From Nocardiopsis alborubida (lineage in GTDB: Bacteria; Actinomycetota; Actinomycetes; Streptosporangiales; Streptosporangiaceae), in the NCBI RefSeq assembly GCF_012396365.1, contig NZ_JAAXPG010000048.1:1-33236 (forward strand): a stretch of DNA of 33,236 bases, read 5' to 3'. Below are positions 24,117 through 32,144 of this stretch, in pieces (the first letter of the stretch is position 1; every line of letters starts with the position of its first letter). The notes below the pieces were generated by a model that was given only the letters and a program-made list of their open reading frames with translations, ran no database searches and had not been told where the DNA came from. Made by a program: the position numbers and the translations under genes.

Positions 24117-25182
24117 CGACGGTCTCCTCACCGGTCGGTTCGGCGCCCGTGCCGCCGGGGGGCGGGGTGCCCCCCTCCAGGAGGCAGCGCACCCGGCGGC
24201 CGGGCCCGGGGGCGGTGACCGGGGGGACGGCGGTGTCGCACAGCCCCTCCACGGCCTCGGGGCAGCGGGTGCGGAACACGCAGCCGGTGGGCTGGTTCCC
24301 GGGGTCGGGGATGGCGCCCCGGATGGTGGGCAGGCGGCGCGAGCGGGCCGCGCCGATCCGGGGGACCGCCTCCAGCAGCGCGCGGGTGTAGGGGTGGCGG
24401 GGGTCGTGGAAGATCTCGTCCACCGGTCCCTGCTCGACCACCGTGCCCAGGTACATGACGGCGACCTCGTCGGCGATCTCGGCGACCACGCCCATGTCGT
24501 GGGTGATGAAGAGCAGGCCCATGCCGGTGTCGCGGCGCAGGTCGGCGAACAGGTCGAGGATCTGGGCCTGGGTGGTCACGTCCAGCGCGGTGGTGGGCTC
24601 GTCGGCGATGAGCACGCGCGGCCCGCACGCCAGGGCCATCGCGATCATGACCCGCTGCCGCATTCCGCCGGAGAGCTGGAAGGGGTAGGAGTCCACGACG
24701 CGCCCGGCGCCGGGGACCCGCACGCGTTCGAGCAGGTCCACGGAGCGCTCGCGGGCCTCCCGGCGGGACACGCGGTGGTGCACGCGCAGGGGCTCGCCGA
24801 TCTGGTTGCCGACCGTGTGCACCAGGGACAGCGAGGACATGGGCTCCTGGAAGACCATGGCCACCTCGCGGCCGCGCACCGCGCGGATCTCCCTGCCGGT
24901 GGGGTGCAGGGCGGCCAGGTCCACGGGCTCCCCGCCCTCCTGTTCCGGGTGCAGCAGGACCCTGCCGCCCACCACCTCGCCGGGCGGCTCCACCAGTCGC
25001 AGCACCGAGCGGGCCATGGCGCTCTTGCCGCAGCCGCTCTCGCCGACCACGCACAGCGTGCTGCCACGGCGGACCGCCAGGTCCACCCCGTCCACGGCGC
25101 GCACCACGGTGTCGTCGGTGGTGAAGTGGGTCCGGAGGTCCTGGATGTCCAGGACCACGTCGTCGCGGGTCTGGGCCGCCAC
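24106..25182 (-). CDS. ABC transporter ATPase, OppD/DppD type
   Basis: A 358-residue ATPase. GTG 25182 is chosen because GAGGGAGG lies eight bases upstream, although two earlier GTGs are in frame. Walker A is GESGCGKS (47-54), the Q-loop MVFQEPMSSL, the signature LSGGMRQR, Walker B VLIADEPTTALD, and the switch THDMGVV. The oligo_HPY C-terminus contains GCVFRTRCPEAVEGLC; in mycobacterial DppD the cysteines here bind an iron-sulfur cluster, so that is possible. It begins 14 bases after the permease stop. The reading frame stays open far upstream into the permease genes, but that is only GC-bias. Confidence 0.92.
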   Translation of the reverse strand: MAAQTRDDVVLDIQDLRTHFTTDDTVVRAVDGVDLAVRRGSTLCVVGESGCGKSAMARSVLRLVEPPGEVVGGRVLLHPEQEGGEPVDLAALHPTGREIRAVRGREVAMVFQEPMSSLSLVHTVGNQIGEPLRVHHRVSRREARERSVDLLERVRVPGAGRVVDSYPFQLSGGMRQRVMIAMALACGPRVLIADEPTTALDVTTQAQILDLFADLRRDTGMGLLFITHDMGVVAEIADEVAVMYLGTVVEQGPVDEIFHDPRHPYTRALLEAVPRIGAARSRRLPTIRGAIPDPGNQPTGCVFRTRCPEAVEGLCDTAVPPVTAPGPGRRVRCLLEGGTPPPGGTGAEPTGEETVDAD

Positions 25183-25196
25183 GGCGGCCACCTCCC

Positions 25197-26360
25197 TCAC
25201 CTGTACGGGTCGGCGGCGTCGCGGACGCCGTCGCCGACGAAGTTGAGCACCAGCACCGCCACCGTCACCGCGGCCCCGGGCAGCAGCAGCCAGGGGGCGC
25301 CCGCGATCGAGTGGATGTTCTGCGCCTCCTGGAGGAGGACGCCCCAGCTCACGACCGGTGGTTGCAGACCCAGGCCCAGGAAGGACAGCGAGGTCTCCGC
25401 CAGGATCATGAACGGTACGGCCAGGGTCAGCGAGGCGATGATGTGGCTGGTGAAGGACGGCAGCATGTGACGGGCGATGACCCGTCCGGTGCCGCAGCCG
25501 TCCAGTCGGGCGGCCGTCACGAAGTCCTCCTGGCGCAGCGACAGGAACCGGCCGCGCACCACGCGCGCCAGGTCGGTCCAGCCGATGAGCGACAGGAGCA
25601 CGGTGATGGCGACGTAGGTCTGCACCGACCCCCACTCGCGGGGGACGGCGGCGGACAGGCCCATCCACAGCGGGATCGTGGGGATGGACATCAGGAACTC
25701 GATGACGCGCTGGATGGCGTTGTCGACGCGTCCGCCGAGGTAGCCGGACAGGCCGCCGAGAACGAGTCCCAGGACGAAGGACAGCGCGACCCCGGCCAGG
25801 CCGATGGACATCGACACCCGGGTGCCGTGGACGATCCGGGAGGCCATGTCGCGGCCGTTGCGGTCGGCGCCCAGGAAGTACACGTCCTGGTCGGGATCGC
25901 TGGCGCCGATCAGGTGGACGTCCGAGGGGATCAGGCCCCACATCTCGTAGGGCTCGCCGCGCACGAACAGGCCCACGGGGATCTTCACGGACTCGTCGAC
26001 GGCGTAGGTGTTGGCGAGCGTCTCGGGGTCGCGTTCCACCCGGTAGCCGTACACGTACATGCCCAGGTCGAAGCCGTCGGAGGTGTCCACGACGTGCAGT
26101 GCCTGCGGCGGGGCGTAGGTGCGCTCGGCGTTGTAGGCGTCCGGTGTGCTGGGTGCGACGAACTCGGAGAACACCGACACCAGGACCAGCGCGCACAGCA
26201 CGAGCGCGCCGGCGACGGCCAGCTTGTTGCGGCGGAAGCGCCGCCAGACGAGCACGCGCTGGGGCGCCTCCCCCCGCGGGTCCGCGGCGGACGGGGGCCC
26301 GGCGGCGGTGGCGTCTCGGGGCCCCTCGGGGGGCGGGGGCCGGTCGGGCAGGGCAGCCAT
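25197..26360 (-). CDS. ABC transporter permease, OppC/DppC type
   Basis: A 387-residue membrane protein with an N-terminal cytoplasmic Pro-rich extension, a first membrane helix at about 47-70, and the BPD_transp_1 core (about 185-385) with five more helices. The EAA-like loop reads DFVTAARLDGCGTGRVIARHMLP. Between helices one and two lies a loop of about 110 residues (75-185), much longer than in peptide permeases. This long loop is common in permeases paired with large sugar-binding family 5 lipoproteins and probably docks the binding protein. The ATG starts three bases after the stop of the other permease gene. Confidence 0.92.
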   Translation of the reverse strand: MAALPDRPPPPEGPRDATAAGPPSAADPRGEAPQRVLVWRRFRRNKLAVAGALVLCALVLVSVFSEFVAPSTPDAYNAERTYAPPQALHVVDTSDGFDLGMYVYGYRVERDPETLANTYAVDESVKIPVGLFVRGEPYEMWGLIPSDVHLIGASDPDQDVYFLGADRNGRDMASRIVHGTRVSMSIGLAGVALSFVLGLVLGGLSGYLGGRVDNAIQRVIEFLMSIPTIPLWMGLSAAVPREWGSVQTYVAITVLLSLIGWTDLARVVRGRFLSLRQEDFVTAARLDGCGTGRVIARHMLPSFTSHIIASLTLAVPFMILAETSLSFLGLGLQPPVVSWGVLLQEAQNIHSIAGAPWLLLPGAAVTVAVLVLNFVGDGVRDAADPYR

Positions 26361-26363
26361 GGG

Positions 26364-27365
26364 TCACACCCTCTCGACGTGGTGGTGGCGGATGCGCGGG
26401 TCCCACCAGGCCAGCAGCAGGTCGGACAGCAGGGTGCCGACGACCGTCAGCACGCCGAGGACGAGGATGAAGCTCCCGGCCAGGTACATGTCCTGGTTGC
26501 GCAGGGCCTCCACCAGCAGTGGTCCGGTCGTCTCCAGGCTCAGCACGATGGAGACCATCACCTCGCCGCCCACGAGCGTGGGCAGGATCCAGCCGATGGT
26601 GCTGATGAAGGGGCTGAGCGCCATGCGCACGGGGTACTTGAGGATGACCCGCCACTCGGGCAGGCCCTTGGCGCGGGCCGTGGTGACGTAGGGCTTGCGC
26701 AGCTCGTCCAGGAGGTTGGCGCGCAGCACGCGGACGAGCGCCGCTGTGCCCGCGGTGCCGATGATGAGCACCGGTATCCACAGGTTGGACACCACGTCCA
26801 GGACCTTGCCCAGGTTCCAGGCGGCGTCGGCGTACTCGCGCGAGACGATGCCGCCCACGCTCTGGCCGAAGTAGCGGAAGGACACCCAGGCGAAGATCAG
26901 CGCGAGCATGAAGTTCGGCGTGGCCAGGCCGACGAACCCGACGAAGGTCACCGCGTAGTCGCCCGGCGAGTACTGGCGGACCGCCGAGTACACCCCGATC
27001 GGGAAGGCGATCGCCCAGCTCAGCAGGAGGGTGACCAGGGCCAGGGCCAGGGTGAGGCCGATCCGGTCCCACATCAGGTCGGCCACCTCGCGGTGGTACT
27101 GGAAGGACTGGCCGAAGTCGCCCTCCAGGACGATCCCGGAGATCCAGTTCCAGTACTGGACGAGGAAGGGGTCGTTGAGCCCGTACCTCTCCTCCAGGGC
27201 GCGGATCTGGGCGCTGTCCACACCCTGGCCCTGCGCGGACAGCTCCGCGATGTAGGCGGTGAGGAAGTCGCCCGGGGGCAGCTGGATGACCAGGAACGCG
27301 ACCAGCGAGATCGCCAGCAGGGTCGGGACCATGTACAGCACGCGGCGGATCACGTAGCGGCGCAC
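26364..27365 (-). CDS. ABC transporter permease, OppB/DppB type
   Basis: A 333-residue permease from GTG 27365, preceded by GAGGGGG five bases upstream; the product then begins RRYVIRRVLYMVPTLLAISLVAFL, the usual start of this family. A longer frame to 27437 would add Pro/Gly-rich residues without family support. Six membrane helices and the EAA loop (PYVTTARAKGLPEWRVILKYPVR) are visible. It dimerises with the OppC-type permease to form the channel. The dehydrogenase gene ends 55 bases upstream on the same strand. Confidence 0.92.
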   Translation of the reverse strand: MRRYVIRRVLYMVPTLLAISLVAFLVIQLPPGDFLTAYIAELSAQGQGVDSAQIRALEERYGLNDPFLVQYWNWISGIVLEGDFGQSFQYHREVADLMWDRIGLTLALALVTLLLSWAIAFPIGVYSAVRQYSPGDYAVTFVGFVGLATPNFMLALIFAWVSFRYFGQSVGGIVSREYADAAWNLGKVLDVVSNLWIPVLIIGTAGTAALVRVLRANLLDELRKPYVTTARAKGLPEWRVILKYPVRMALSPFISTIGWILPTLVGGEVMVSIVLSLETTGPLLVEALRNQDMYLAGSFILVLGVLTVVGTLLSDLLLAWWDPRIRHHHVERV

Positions 27366-27420
27366 GGCGTCCCCCTCGGCGCGGGCGACGGGCGGGGGCC
27401 GTCCGCCGGCGGGCGCGGCC

Positions 27421-28536
27421 TCACCACCGGACCGCACCGCCGTCCATGCGCGCGTGGAACGGCGACTCCGGCCCCAGGTCGGCGGGGGTGACGGGCCGTC
27501 CCTCGAAGGCGGAGGCGTAGACCCCCGCGACCAGGCGCATCGTCCGCAGCGACTCGGCGGAGGACACGGGCGGGGCGGTGCCCTCGCGCAGCGCCTCCAG
27601 CACCCGGGCGATCTGCGCGCTGTGACCGCTGTCGGTGCCGTGCTCCCCCGCCTCCCAGGCGGCCGTGACCTCCTCCTCGAACCCCGGGGCGGGGGTGATC
27701 CGCCAGTTCCCGTCGCCGTAGCCGTAGAGGTGGACCAGCTCGACGGTCGCCCGCTCGAAGTCGATCCGGATCCGGCTCTCCTCCCGAGGGGAGACCAGGC
27801 TGTTGACCACGCTGGCCACCGCGCCGTTGGCGAAGTCCACCCGGGCCAGGGAGACGTCCTCGGTCTCGACCTCGCGCGCCTGGCGGCGGGCGACCGCCGA
27901 CACCTCCGTCCACGGGCCCAGCAGGAAGAGCAGCAGGTCCATCTGGTGGATGCCGTGCCCCATGGTGGGGCCGCCGCCCTCGGTCTCCCACCTGCCGCGC
28001 CACGGCACGTCGAAGTACTCCTGGGGCCGGAACCACGTCGTGTGGCAGGCCGCCACCAGGGGCCGCCCCAGCACGCCGGCCTCCGACAGCGCCCGCACCC
28101 GGCGGGCGCCCGAGCCGAAGCGGTGCTGGAACACCGTGGCCATCCACGGCCCGCGCCCGCCGCCCTCGGCCGCCGCCATCCCCTCCGCCTCGGCCAGGCT
28201 CAGCGCCGGCGGCTTCTCCACCAGCACGGAGGCGCCCGCGCCCAGGCAGGTCTCCACCTGGGACCGGTGCAGGCCGGGTGGTGTGCACACGTGCACCAGT
28301 TCCGGACGTTCCCGGTCCAGCATCGCGGTCAGGTCGGTGTACCCGGCCGGGACCGCGAAGCGGGAGCGGAACACGTCCAGGGCGCGGGTGTCGACGTCGA
28401 CGGCGGCGACGATCGCGGCCCGGTCCGGCAGGGACAGCAGCGCTTCCGCGTGGAAGCGGGCGATGTTCCCGGTTCCCACGAGCGCGACGCGGACCGGGCC
28501 CGTGGGTGGACCGGCCGTCGGGGCGGGGGTGCTCAT
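27421..28536 (-). CDS. Gfo/Idh/MocA family sugar dehydrogenase
   Basis: A 371-residue NAD(P)-dependent oxidoreductase. The Rossmann motif is VALVGTGNIARFHAEAL (17-33). VHVCTPPGLH and the conserved VEKPP (106-110), whose Lys108 is the usual catalytic lysine, follow. The C-terminal substrate domain starts near 135 and contains GGPTMGHGIHQMDLLLFLLG, with the His/Asp residues expected in the active site. Such enzymes oxidise or reduce a sugar hydroxyl/keto group, often at C2 or C3. It is the first gene after the GH3 gene in a minus-strand set, separated by 145 bases that contain an operator-like palindrome, so it may start a second transcript. Exact substrate unknown. Confidence 0.92.
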   Translation of the reverse strand: MSTPAPTAGPPTGPVRVALVGTGNIARFHAEALLSLPDRAAIVAAVDVDTRALDVFRSRFAVPAGYTDLTAMLDRERPELVHVCTPPGLHRSQVETCLGAGASVLVEKPPALSLAEAEGMAAAEGGGRGPWMATVFQHRFGSGARRVRALSEAGVLGRPLVAACHTTWFRPQEYFDVPWRGRWETEGGGPTMGHGIHQMDLLLFLLGPWTEVSAVARRQAREVETEDVSLARVDFANGAVASVVNSLVSPREESRIRIDFERATVELVHLYGYGDGNWRITPAPGFEEEVTAAWEAGEHGTDSGHSAQIARVLEALREGTAPPVSSAESLRTMRLVAGVYASAFEGRPVTPADLGPESPFHARMDGGAVRW

Positions 28537-28612
28537 GTGTGGTTGTCTCCTCTGTCAGCGGGGGGTACGGGGGGTGGAGGAGTGTTCGGCCGGAAGGGGC
28601 CGGAGACGGGTG

Positions 28613-28622
28613 GTAAGCGCTT
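28613..28622. promoter_or_regulatory. LacI-type operator-like palindrome
   Basis: TAAGCGCTTG contains the perfect 8-bp core AAGCGCTT with the central CG step typical of LacI/GalR operators (as in GGAAGCGCTTCC or TGGGAGCGCTCCCA sites of actinomycetes). It lies 77-86 bases upstream of the dehydrogenase start, a sensible place for control of a second operon promoter. The core is short, so chance occurrence is possible. Confidence 0.45.
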
Positions 28623-28681
28623 GCTCAGTGGGCCTGGGAGCGGGCTCGGCCGGGGGCCGCGCGGGGCGCGGCCCCCACCGC

Positions 28682-31102
28682 TCAGCCGCGTGCGGCGACC
28701 TCCTTCCGGCCGGCCTGCTCGTCCTGGTCGACGGGGTCGAGCTGGATCCCGCAGGCCAGGCGCCGGGTGTGGTCCACGACGCGCGTGGGCCCGTCGAGCA
28801 GGACCGGCACGGTGTGCCGGACGTCCTCGCTGGACGCCGACAGCAGCAGCTCCAGACGGCCGGGCTCGACGATGCGCCGCCCGTCCGGGCCGGTGTAGGA
28901 GGCCAGGTCGGCGTGGACGGAGAAGTCCACCGCCCGCGCCTCCCCGGCCTCCAGGTGCACCCGCGCGTAGCCGACCAGCTGTCTGCGGGGCCTGGCCACC
29001 TGGGCGACGGGGTCGTGCAGGTAGAGCTGGACGACCTCGGTCCCGGCGGCGCCGCCGACGTTGCGGACGGTGCAGCCGACGGTGACTTCCCCGTCGGTGC
29101 CCACCCGGGGGACCTCCCCCGGACGGACGGGGCCCGCGTCCACGCGCGGGTCCTCCCAGACGAACCGGGTGTAGGACAGGCCGTGGCCGAAGGGGTGGCG
29201 CGGGGTCGGGTCCACCGAGCTGACCTCGCTGCGGTGGGCCAGGTCGGGACCGAGGTAGGTGGCGGGCTGACCGCCGGACGTGCGCGGCACGGACACCGGC
29301 AGGCGCCCGCTGGGGTTGACCCGGCCCGACAGCACCCCGGCCACCGCGGGCATGCCCTCCTCACCGGGGAGGAAGGCCTGGACGACGGCGGCCAGCCGGT
29401 CGGCGACCGGGCCCAGCACGTAGGGCCGCCCGGACACCACCACCGCGACCACGGGGGTGCCGGTGTCGGCCAGGGCCTCCAGGAACTCCTGCTGGACCCC
29501 GGGCAGGCGCAGGTCCTCCGCGTCGCAGCCCTCACCGGAGGTGCCCCGGCCGAACAGGTCGGAGCGGTCGCCCACCACGGCCACGCACACCCGGGCGCGT
29601 CCGGCCGCCAGCAGGGCCTCGGCGAAGCCGTCGGTGGAGTCGCCGTCCACCGAGCACCCGGCACGGTGCTCGACGCGGACGCCGGGCAGTTCGGCGCCCA
29701 GGGACTCCAGCAGGGTGGGGATCTCCACGCCGACGGCGGTGCCGGGGTGGCGCCTGCCCACGTGGGCGGGGAAGGAGTAGCAGCCGAGCACGGCGTCGGC
29801 GGTGTCGGCGAGCGGTCCGACCAGGGCCAGGTCCCCGGTGCCGGTCAGGGGGAGCACGTCGTCGGTGTTGGAGAGCAGGACCACCGAGCGCTCGGCGAGT
29901 TCGCGGGCCAGCGCGCGGTGTTCGGCGGGGTCCAGGTCCACGGGGACGGCGGGATCCTCGGGCTCCGGAGACCAGCCGGCGTCGAGCAGCCCCAGCCCGC
30001 ACTTTTGGAGGAGCACGCGCCGGGCGGCCCGGTCGACCAGCTCCTCGGACACCTCACCCGAGCGGACCAGGGCGGTGAGCAGGTCGCCGTAGCAGTGCAC
30101 GGTGGGCAGTTCGACGTCCACACCCGCGGTCAGGGCCAGGGCGCCGGCCCGCTCGGCGGAGTCGGCGACGCGGTGCAGCGTCTGGAGGAAGGCGACGCCG
30201 AAGTAGTCGGCCACCACGGTGCCCTCGAAGCCCCACTGGTCCCGCAGCAGGCCGGTGAGCAGTCGCGTGTCCGCGGCGGCGGGCACCCCGTCGATGTCGT
30301 TGTAGGCGGACATGACCGACCCGGCGCCTCCGTCGCGCACGGCCATCTCGAAGGGGGGCAGCAGGACGTCGGCGAACTCGCGCGGGCCGATCGAGACCGG
30401 CGCCAGGTTGCGGCCGCCTCGGGAGGCCGAGTAACCGGTGAAGTGCTTGAGGGTGGCCACGATCCCGGCGGACTGGAGGCCGCGCACGTAGGCGGTGCCC
30501 ACGGTCGCCACGAGGTGGGGGTCCTCGCCGATGGTCTCCTCGGTGCGGCCCCAGCGGGGGTCGCGGGACACGTCCAGCACGGGCGCCAGGCCCTGATGGA
30601 CGCCGACCCGGCGCATGCTCCCACCGATCTGCGCGGCCATCCGTTCGACCAGGTCGGGGTCGAAGCTGGCGCCCCAGGCCAGGGGGACCGGGTAGATCGT
30701 CGCGGTCCAGGCGGCGAACCCGGCCAGGCACTCCTCGTGGGCCAGGGCCGGGATGCCGAAGCGGTTGGCGGCCATGATCTCCCGCTGGCTGCGGGCCAGC
30801 GACGCCCGGCCGGCGGCGGGGTCGACCGGGAGGGTGCCGAAGGGGCGGGTGAGCTGGCCGAGGCCGTGCTCGATGACCTTCTCCCAGGCGGGGGGTTCCT
30901 GGGTGAGGTCGTGCTGGTGAGGTGCGACGGCCTCGCCCGAGGCGTCCGCGCTCACCCACACACCGTGCAGCTGGGCGACCTTCTCCTCCAGGGTCATCGA
31001 TCCCAGCAGTCGCTCGACGCGCGTCGCGTCGGGGAGGGAGGGGTCCCGCCAACCGTCGTCGGCGTCCTCCCGGTCCGCGACGTGTTCCGAGGGTCCGGTC
31101 AT
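28682..31102 (-). CDS. Glycoside hydrolase family 3 beta-glycosidase (beta-glucosidase/beta-xylosidase)
   Basis: An 806-residue enzyme from ATG 31102, with GAAAGG about nine bases upstream. There is no signal peptide, so it acts in the cytoplasm. The GH3 N-terminal barrel (about 30-370) has RFGIPALAHEECLAG, DPRWGRTEETIGEDP, LKHFTGYS and the nucleophile Asp299 in GTVVADYFGV. The GH3 C-terminal domain (about 400-630) and a fibronectin-III-like domain (about 680-790, VRNVGGAAGTEVVQLYLHDP) follow. It releases terminal sugars from imported beta-linked oligosaccharides; glucose versus xylose specificity cannot be decided by eye. It leads the minus-strand sugar gene set, and CGAAA-N-TTTCG elements lie 80-110 bases upstream of its start. 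Confidence 0.94.
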   Translation of the reverse strand: MTGPSEHVADREDADDGWRDPSLPDATRVERLLGSMTLEEKVAQLHGVWVSADASGEAVAPHQHDLTQEPPAWEKVIEHGLGQLTRPFGTLPVDPAAGRASLARSQREIMAANRFGIPALAHEECLAGFAAWTATIYPVPLAWGASFDPDLVERMAAQIGGSMRRVGVHQGLAPVLDVSRDPRWGRTEETIGEDPHLVATVGTAYVRGLQSAGIVATLKHFTGYSASRGGRNLAPVSIGPREFADVLLPPFEMAVRDGGAGSVMSAYNDIDGVPAAADTRLLTGLLRDQWGFEGTVVADYFGVAFLQTLHRVADSAERAGALALTAGVDVELPTVHCYGDLLTALVRSGEVSEELVDRAARRVLLQKCGLGLLDAGWSPEPEDPAVPVDLDPAEHRALARELAERSVVLLSNTDDVLPLTGTGDLALVGPLADTADAVLGCYSFPAHVGRRHPGTAVGVEIPTLLESLGAELPGVRVEHRAGCSVDGDSTDGFAEALLAAGRARVCVAVVGDRSDLFGRGTSGEGCDAEDLRLPGVQQEFLEALADTGTPVVAVVVSGRPYVLGPVADRLAAVVQAFLPGEEGMPAVAGVLSGRVNPSGRLPVSVPRTSGGQPATYLGPDLAHRSEVSSVDPTPRHPFGHGLSYTRFVWEDPRVDAGPVRPGEVPRVGTDGEVTVGCTVRNVGGAAGTEVVQLYLHDPVAQVARPRRQLVGYARVHLEAGEARAVDFSVHADLASYTGPDGRRIVEPGRLELLLSASSEDVRHTVPVLLDGPTRVVDHTRRLACGIQLDPVDQDEQAGRKEVAARG

Positions 31103-31180
31103 GTGGGTGGGCCTTTCTGTGCTCAGTGGGGATGCGGGGATGTCGTGTGCCCGGATGGTGGTCCGCGTGCCATGGGGATC

Positions 31181-31212
31181 CGAAACTTTCGAAATTAGTA
31201 TCGAAACTTACT
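31181..31212. promoter_or_regulatory. Paired CGAAACTT operator elements upstream of the GH3 gene
   Basis: CGAAACTTTCG (31181-31191) is an 11-bp palindrome around a central C. CGAAACTTACT (31202-31212) repeats its left part exactly 21 bases later, two helical turns. The sites lie 80-110 bases upstream of the GH3 start and flank an AT-rich stretch (AAATTAGTAT) that may contain the promoter -10. The CGAA-N-TTCG pattern is known for LacI-type regulators of beta-xylosidase operons in Streptomyces (BxlR). No such regulator gene is present in this window. Confidence 0.6.
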
Positions 31213-31362
31213 GACGGAGAATGTACGTAGTCGCGGTAGGCAGGTCAACCCCTGTGGGAGATATAGGTCACATGCAGGCGTTGACCTGCGGCATCCGAAA
31301 GAGGGCAAGGGGCTGCCTTGAAAGGGTTTCGTCAGGCGGATCCAGGGGAACCCGAAAAAGCC

Positions 31363-31373
31363 CGAAAGTTTCG
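31363..31373. promoter_or_regulatory. Third CGAAA-N-TTTCG palindrome
   Basis: CGAAAGTTTCG, extendable to 13 bases as C-CGAAAGTTTCG-G, is a better palindrome than the two sites nearer the GH3 gene. It lies 79 bases before the tenA start codon, so it could control tenA or act with the upstream sites by DNA looping. Confidence 0.55.
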
Positions 31374-31451
31374 GAAAGGCCGCCGGGCCGCACTGTCCGG
31401 ACGGTCCGGGCCGCCCTGGGTTTCCGAAAGGGCGGATGGGACACTTCGGGC

Positions 31452-32075
31452 GTGGGAATTCTCGAACGACTCCATGAGATCGGGCGGCCGCTGGTCGCCG
31501 AGCAGCTGGCGCACCCGACCGTCGCCGGGATCGCCCGGGGGGACCTGGACGAGCGCGCCTTCCGGTACTGGCTGGAGCAGGACCACCTCTACCTGCTCGA
31601 CTACGCGCGGGCCTTCTCCCGGCTGGCCTGGCAGGCCCCCGACGACCACCTCGCCGACCTGGTGGGCATCGCGCACAGCACCCTCAACGAGGAGCTGGAG
31701 CTGCACCGCTCACTGTCCGGGGAGTTCGGCGCGGACCTGACCACCCGGGACAAGGGCCCGGCCTGCGCGGCCTACACCGCCTGGCTGCTCGACGCCGCCG
31801 CCGACTACCGCGACGGGCTCGCCGCCGTGTACCCGTGCATGTGGGGCTACAACCAGCTCGGGCTCGCACTCGCCGGCGACCGCCCGGAGGAGCCGCGCTA
31901 CCGCCGGTGGGTCGACACCTACGCCGCCCCGGAGTTCACCAGCCTCACCGAGTACTACGGGCGGATGCTGGAGGAGGCCGCTCCGGAGCCCGGGCGCGCA
32001 GAGCGTTTCTTCCTGGAGGGCATGCGCCACGAGGTCGCCTTCTGGGACACGCCCCACACCGCGCGCACCAGCTGA
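31452..32075 (+). CDS. tenA: TenA family thiamine-salvage hydrolase
   Basis: A 207-residue cytoplasmic enzyme from GTG 31452, where the family start (GILERLHEIGRPLVAEQLAHP) fits; no good ribosome binding site is visible, so it may be leaderless or weakly translated. TenA hydrolyses aminopyrimidines such as aminomethyl-HMP to HMP, or thiamine itself. Residues equivalent to the Bacillus subtilis active site are present: Asp44, Tyr47, catalytic Cys129 and Tyr133 in YPCMWGYNQLG, and a Glu near the C-terminus (Glu194 in HEVAFWD). No TPP riboswitch is visible upstream. It is divergent from the GH3 gene, with operator-like palindromes between them. No other thiamine genes are in the window. Confidence 0.9.
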   Translation: MGILERLHEIGRPLVAEQLAHPTVAGIARGDLDERAFRYWLEQDHLYLLDYARAFSRLAWQAPDDHLADLVGIAHSTLNEELELHRSLSGEFGADLTTRDKGPACAAYTAWLLDAAADYRDGLAAVYPCMWGYNQLGLALAGDRPEEPRYRRWVDTYAAPEFTSLTEYYGRMLEEAAPEPGRAERFFLEGMRHEVAFWDTPHTARTS

Positions 32076-32087
32076 GCCGTACGCGCG

Positions 32088-32121
32088 ACGGGGAGCCGGG
32101 CGGCGCGGCCCGGCTCCCCGT
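32088..32121. terminator. Strong bidirectional terminator
   Basis: ACGGGGAGCCGGGC and GCCCGGCTCCCCGT form a perfect 14-bp stem with a six-base loop. It lies between the converging tenA and SSI-like genes. Confidence 0.8.
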
Positions 32122-32144
32122 TCTGCCGTCGGGTACCGTCCCCG

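Noticed and set aside
24106..27072. A 988-codon minus-strand frame that would fuse the DppD-type ATPase to a long N-terminal region
   Set aside because: Only the last 358 codons are protein-like. The rest is an off-frame reading of the two permease genes, and a good ribosome binding site precedes GTG 25182.
27803..31198. A 1131-codon plus-strand open frame opposite the GH3 and dehydrogenase genes
   Set aside because: It is the antisense shadow of two clearly identified minus-strand genes. Its product is Gly/Val/Arg/His-rich without any domain, as expected from codon bias in GC-rich DNA.
31240..31450. TPP riboswitch upstream of tenA
   Set aside because: I looked for the conserved CUGAGA and related THI-box segments and did not find them. 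The region instead has CCGAAAG-type motifs.
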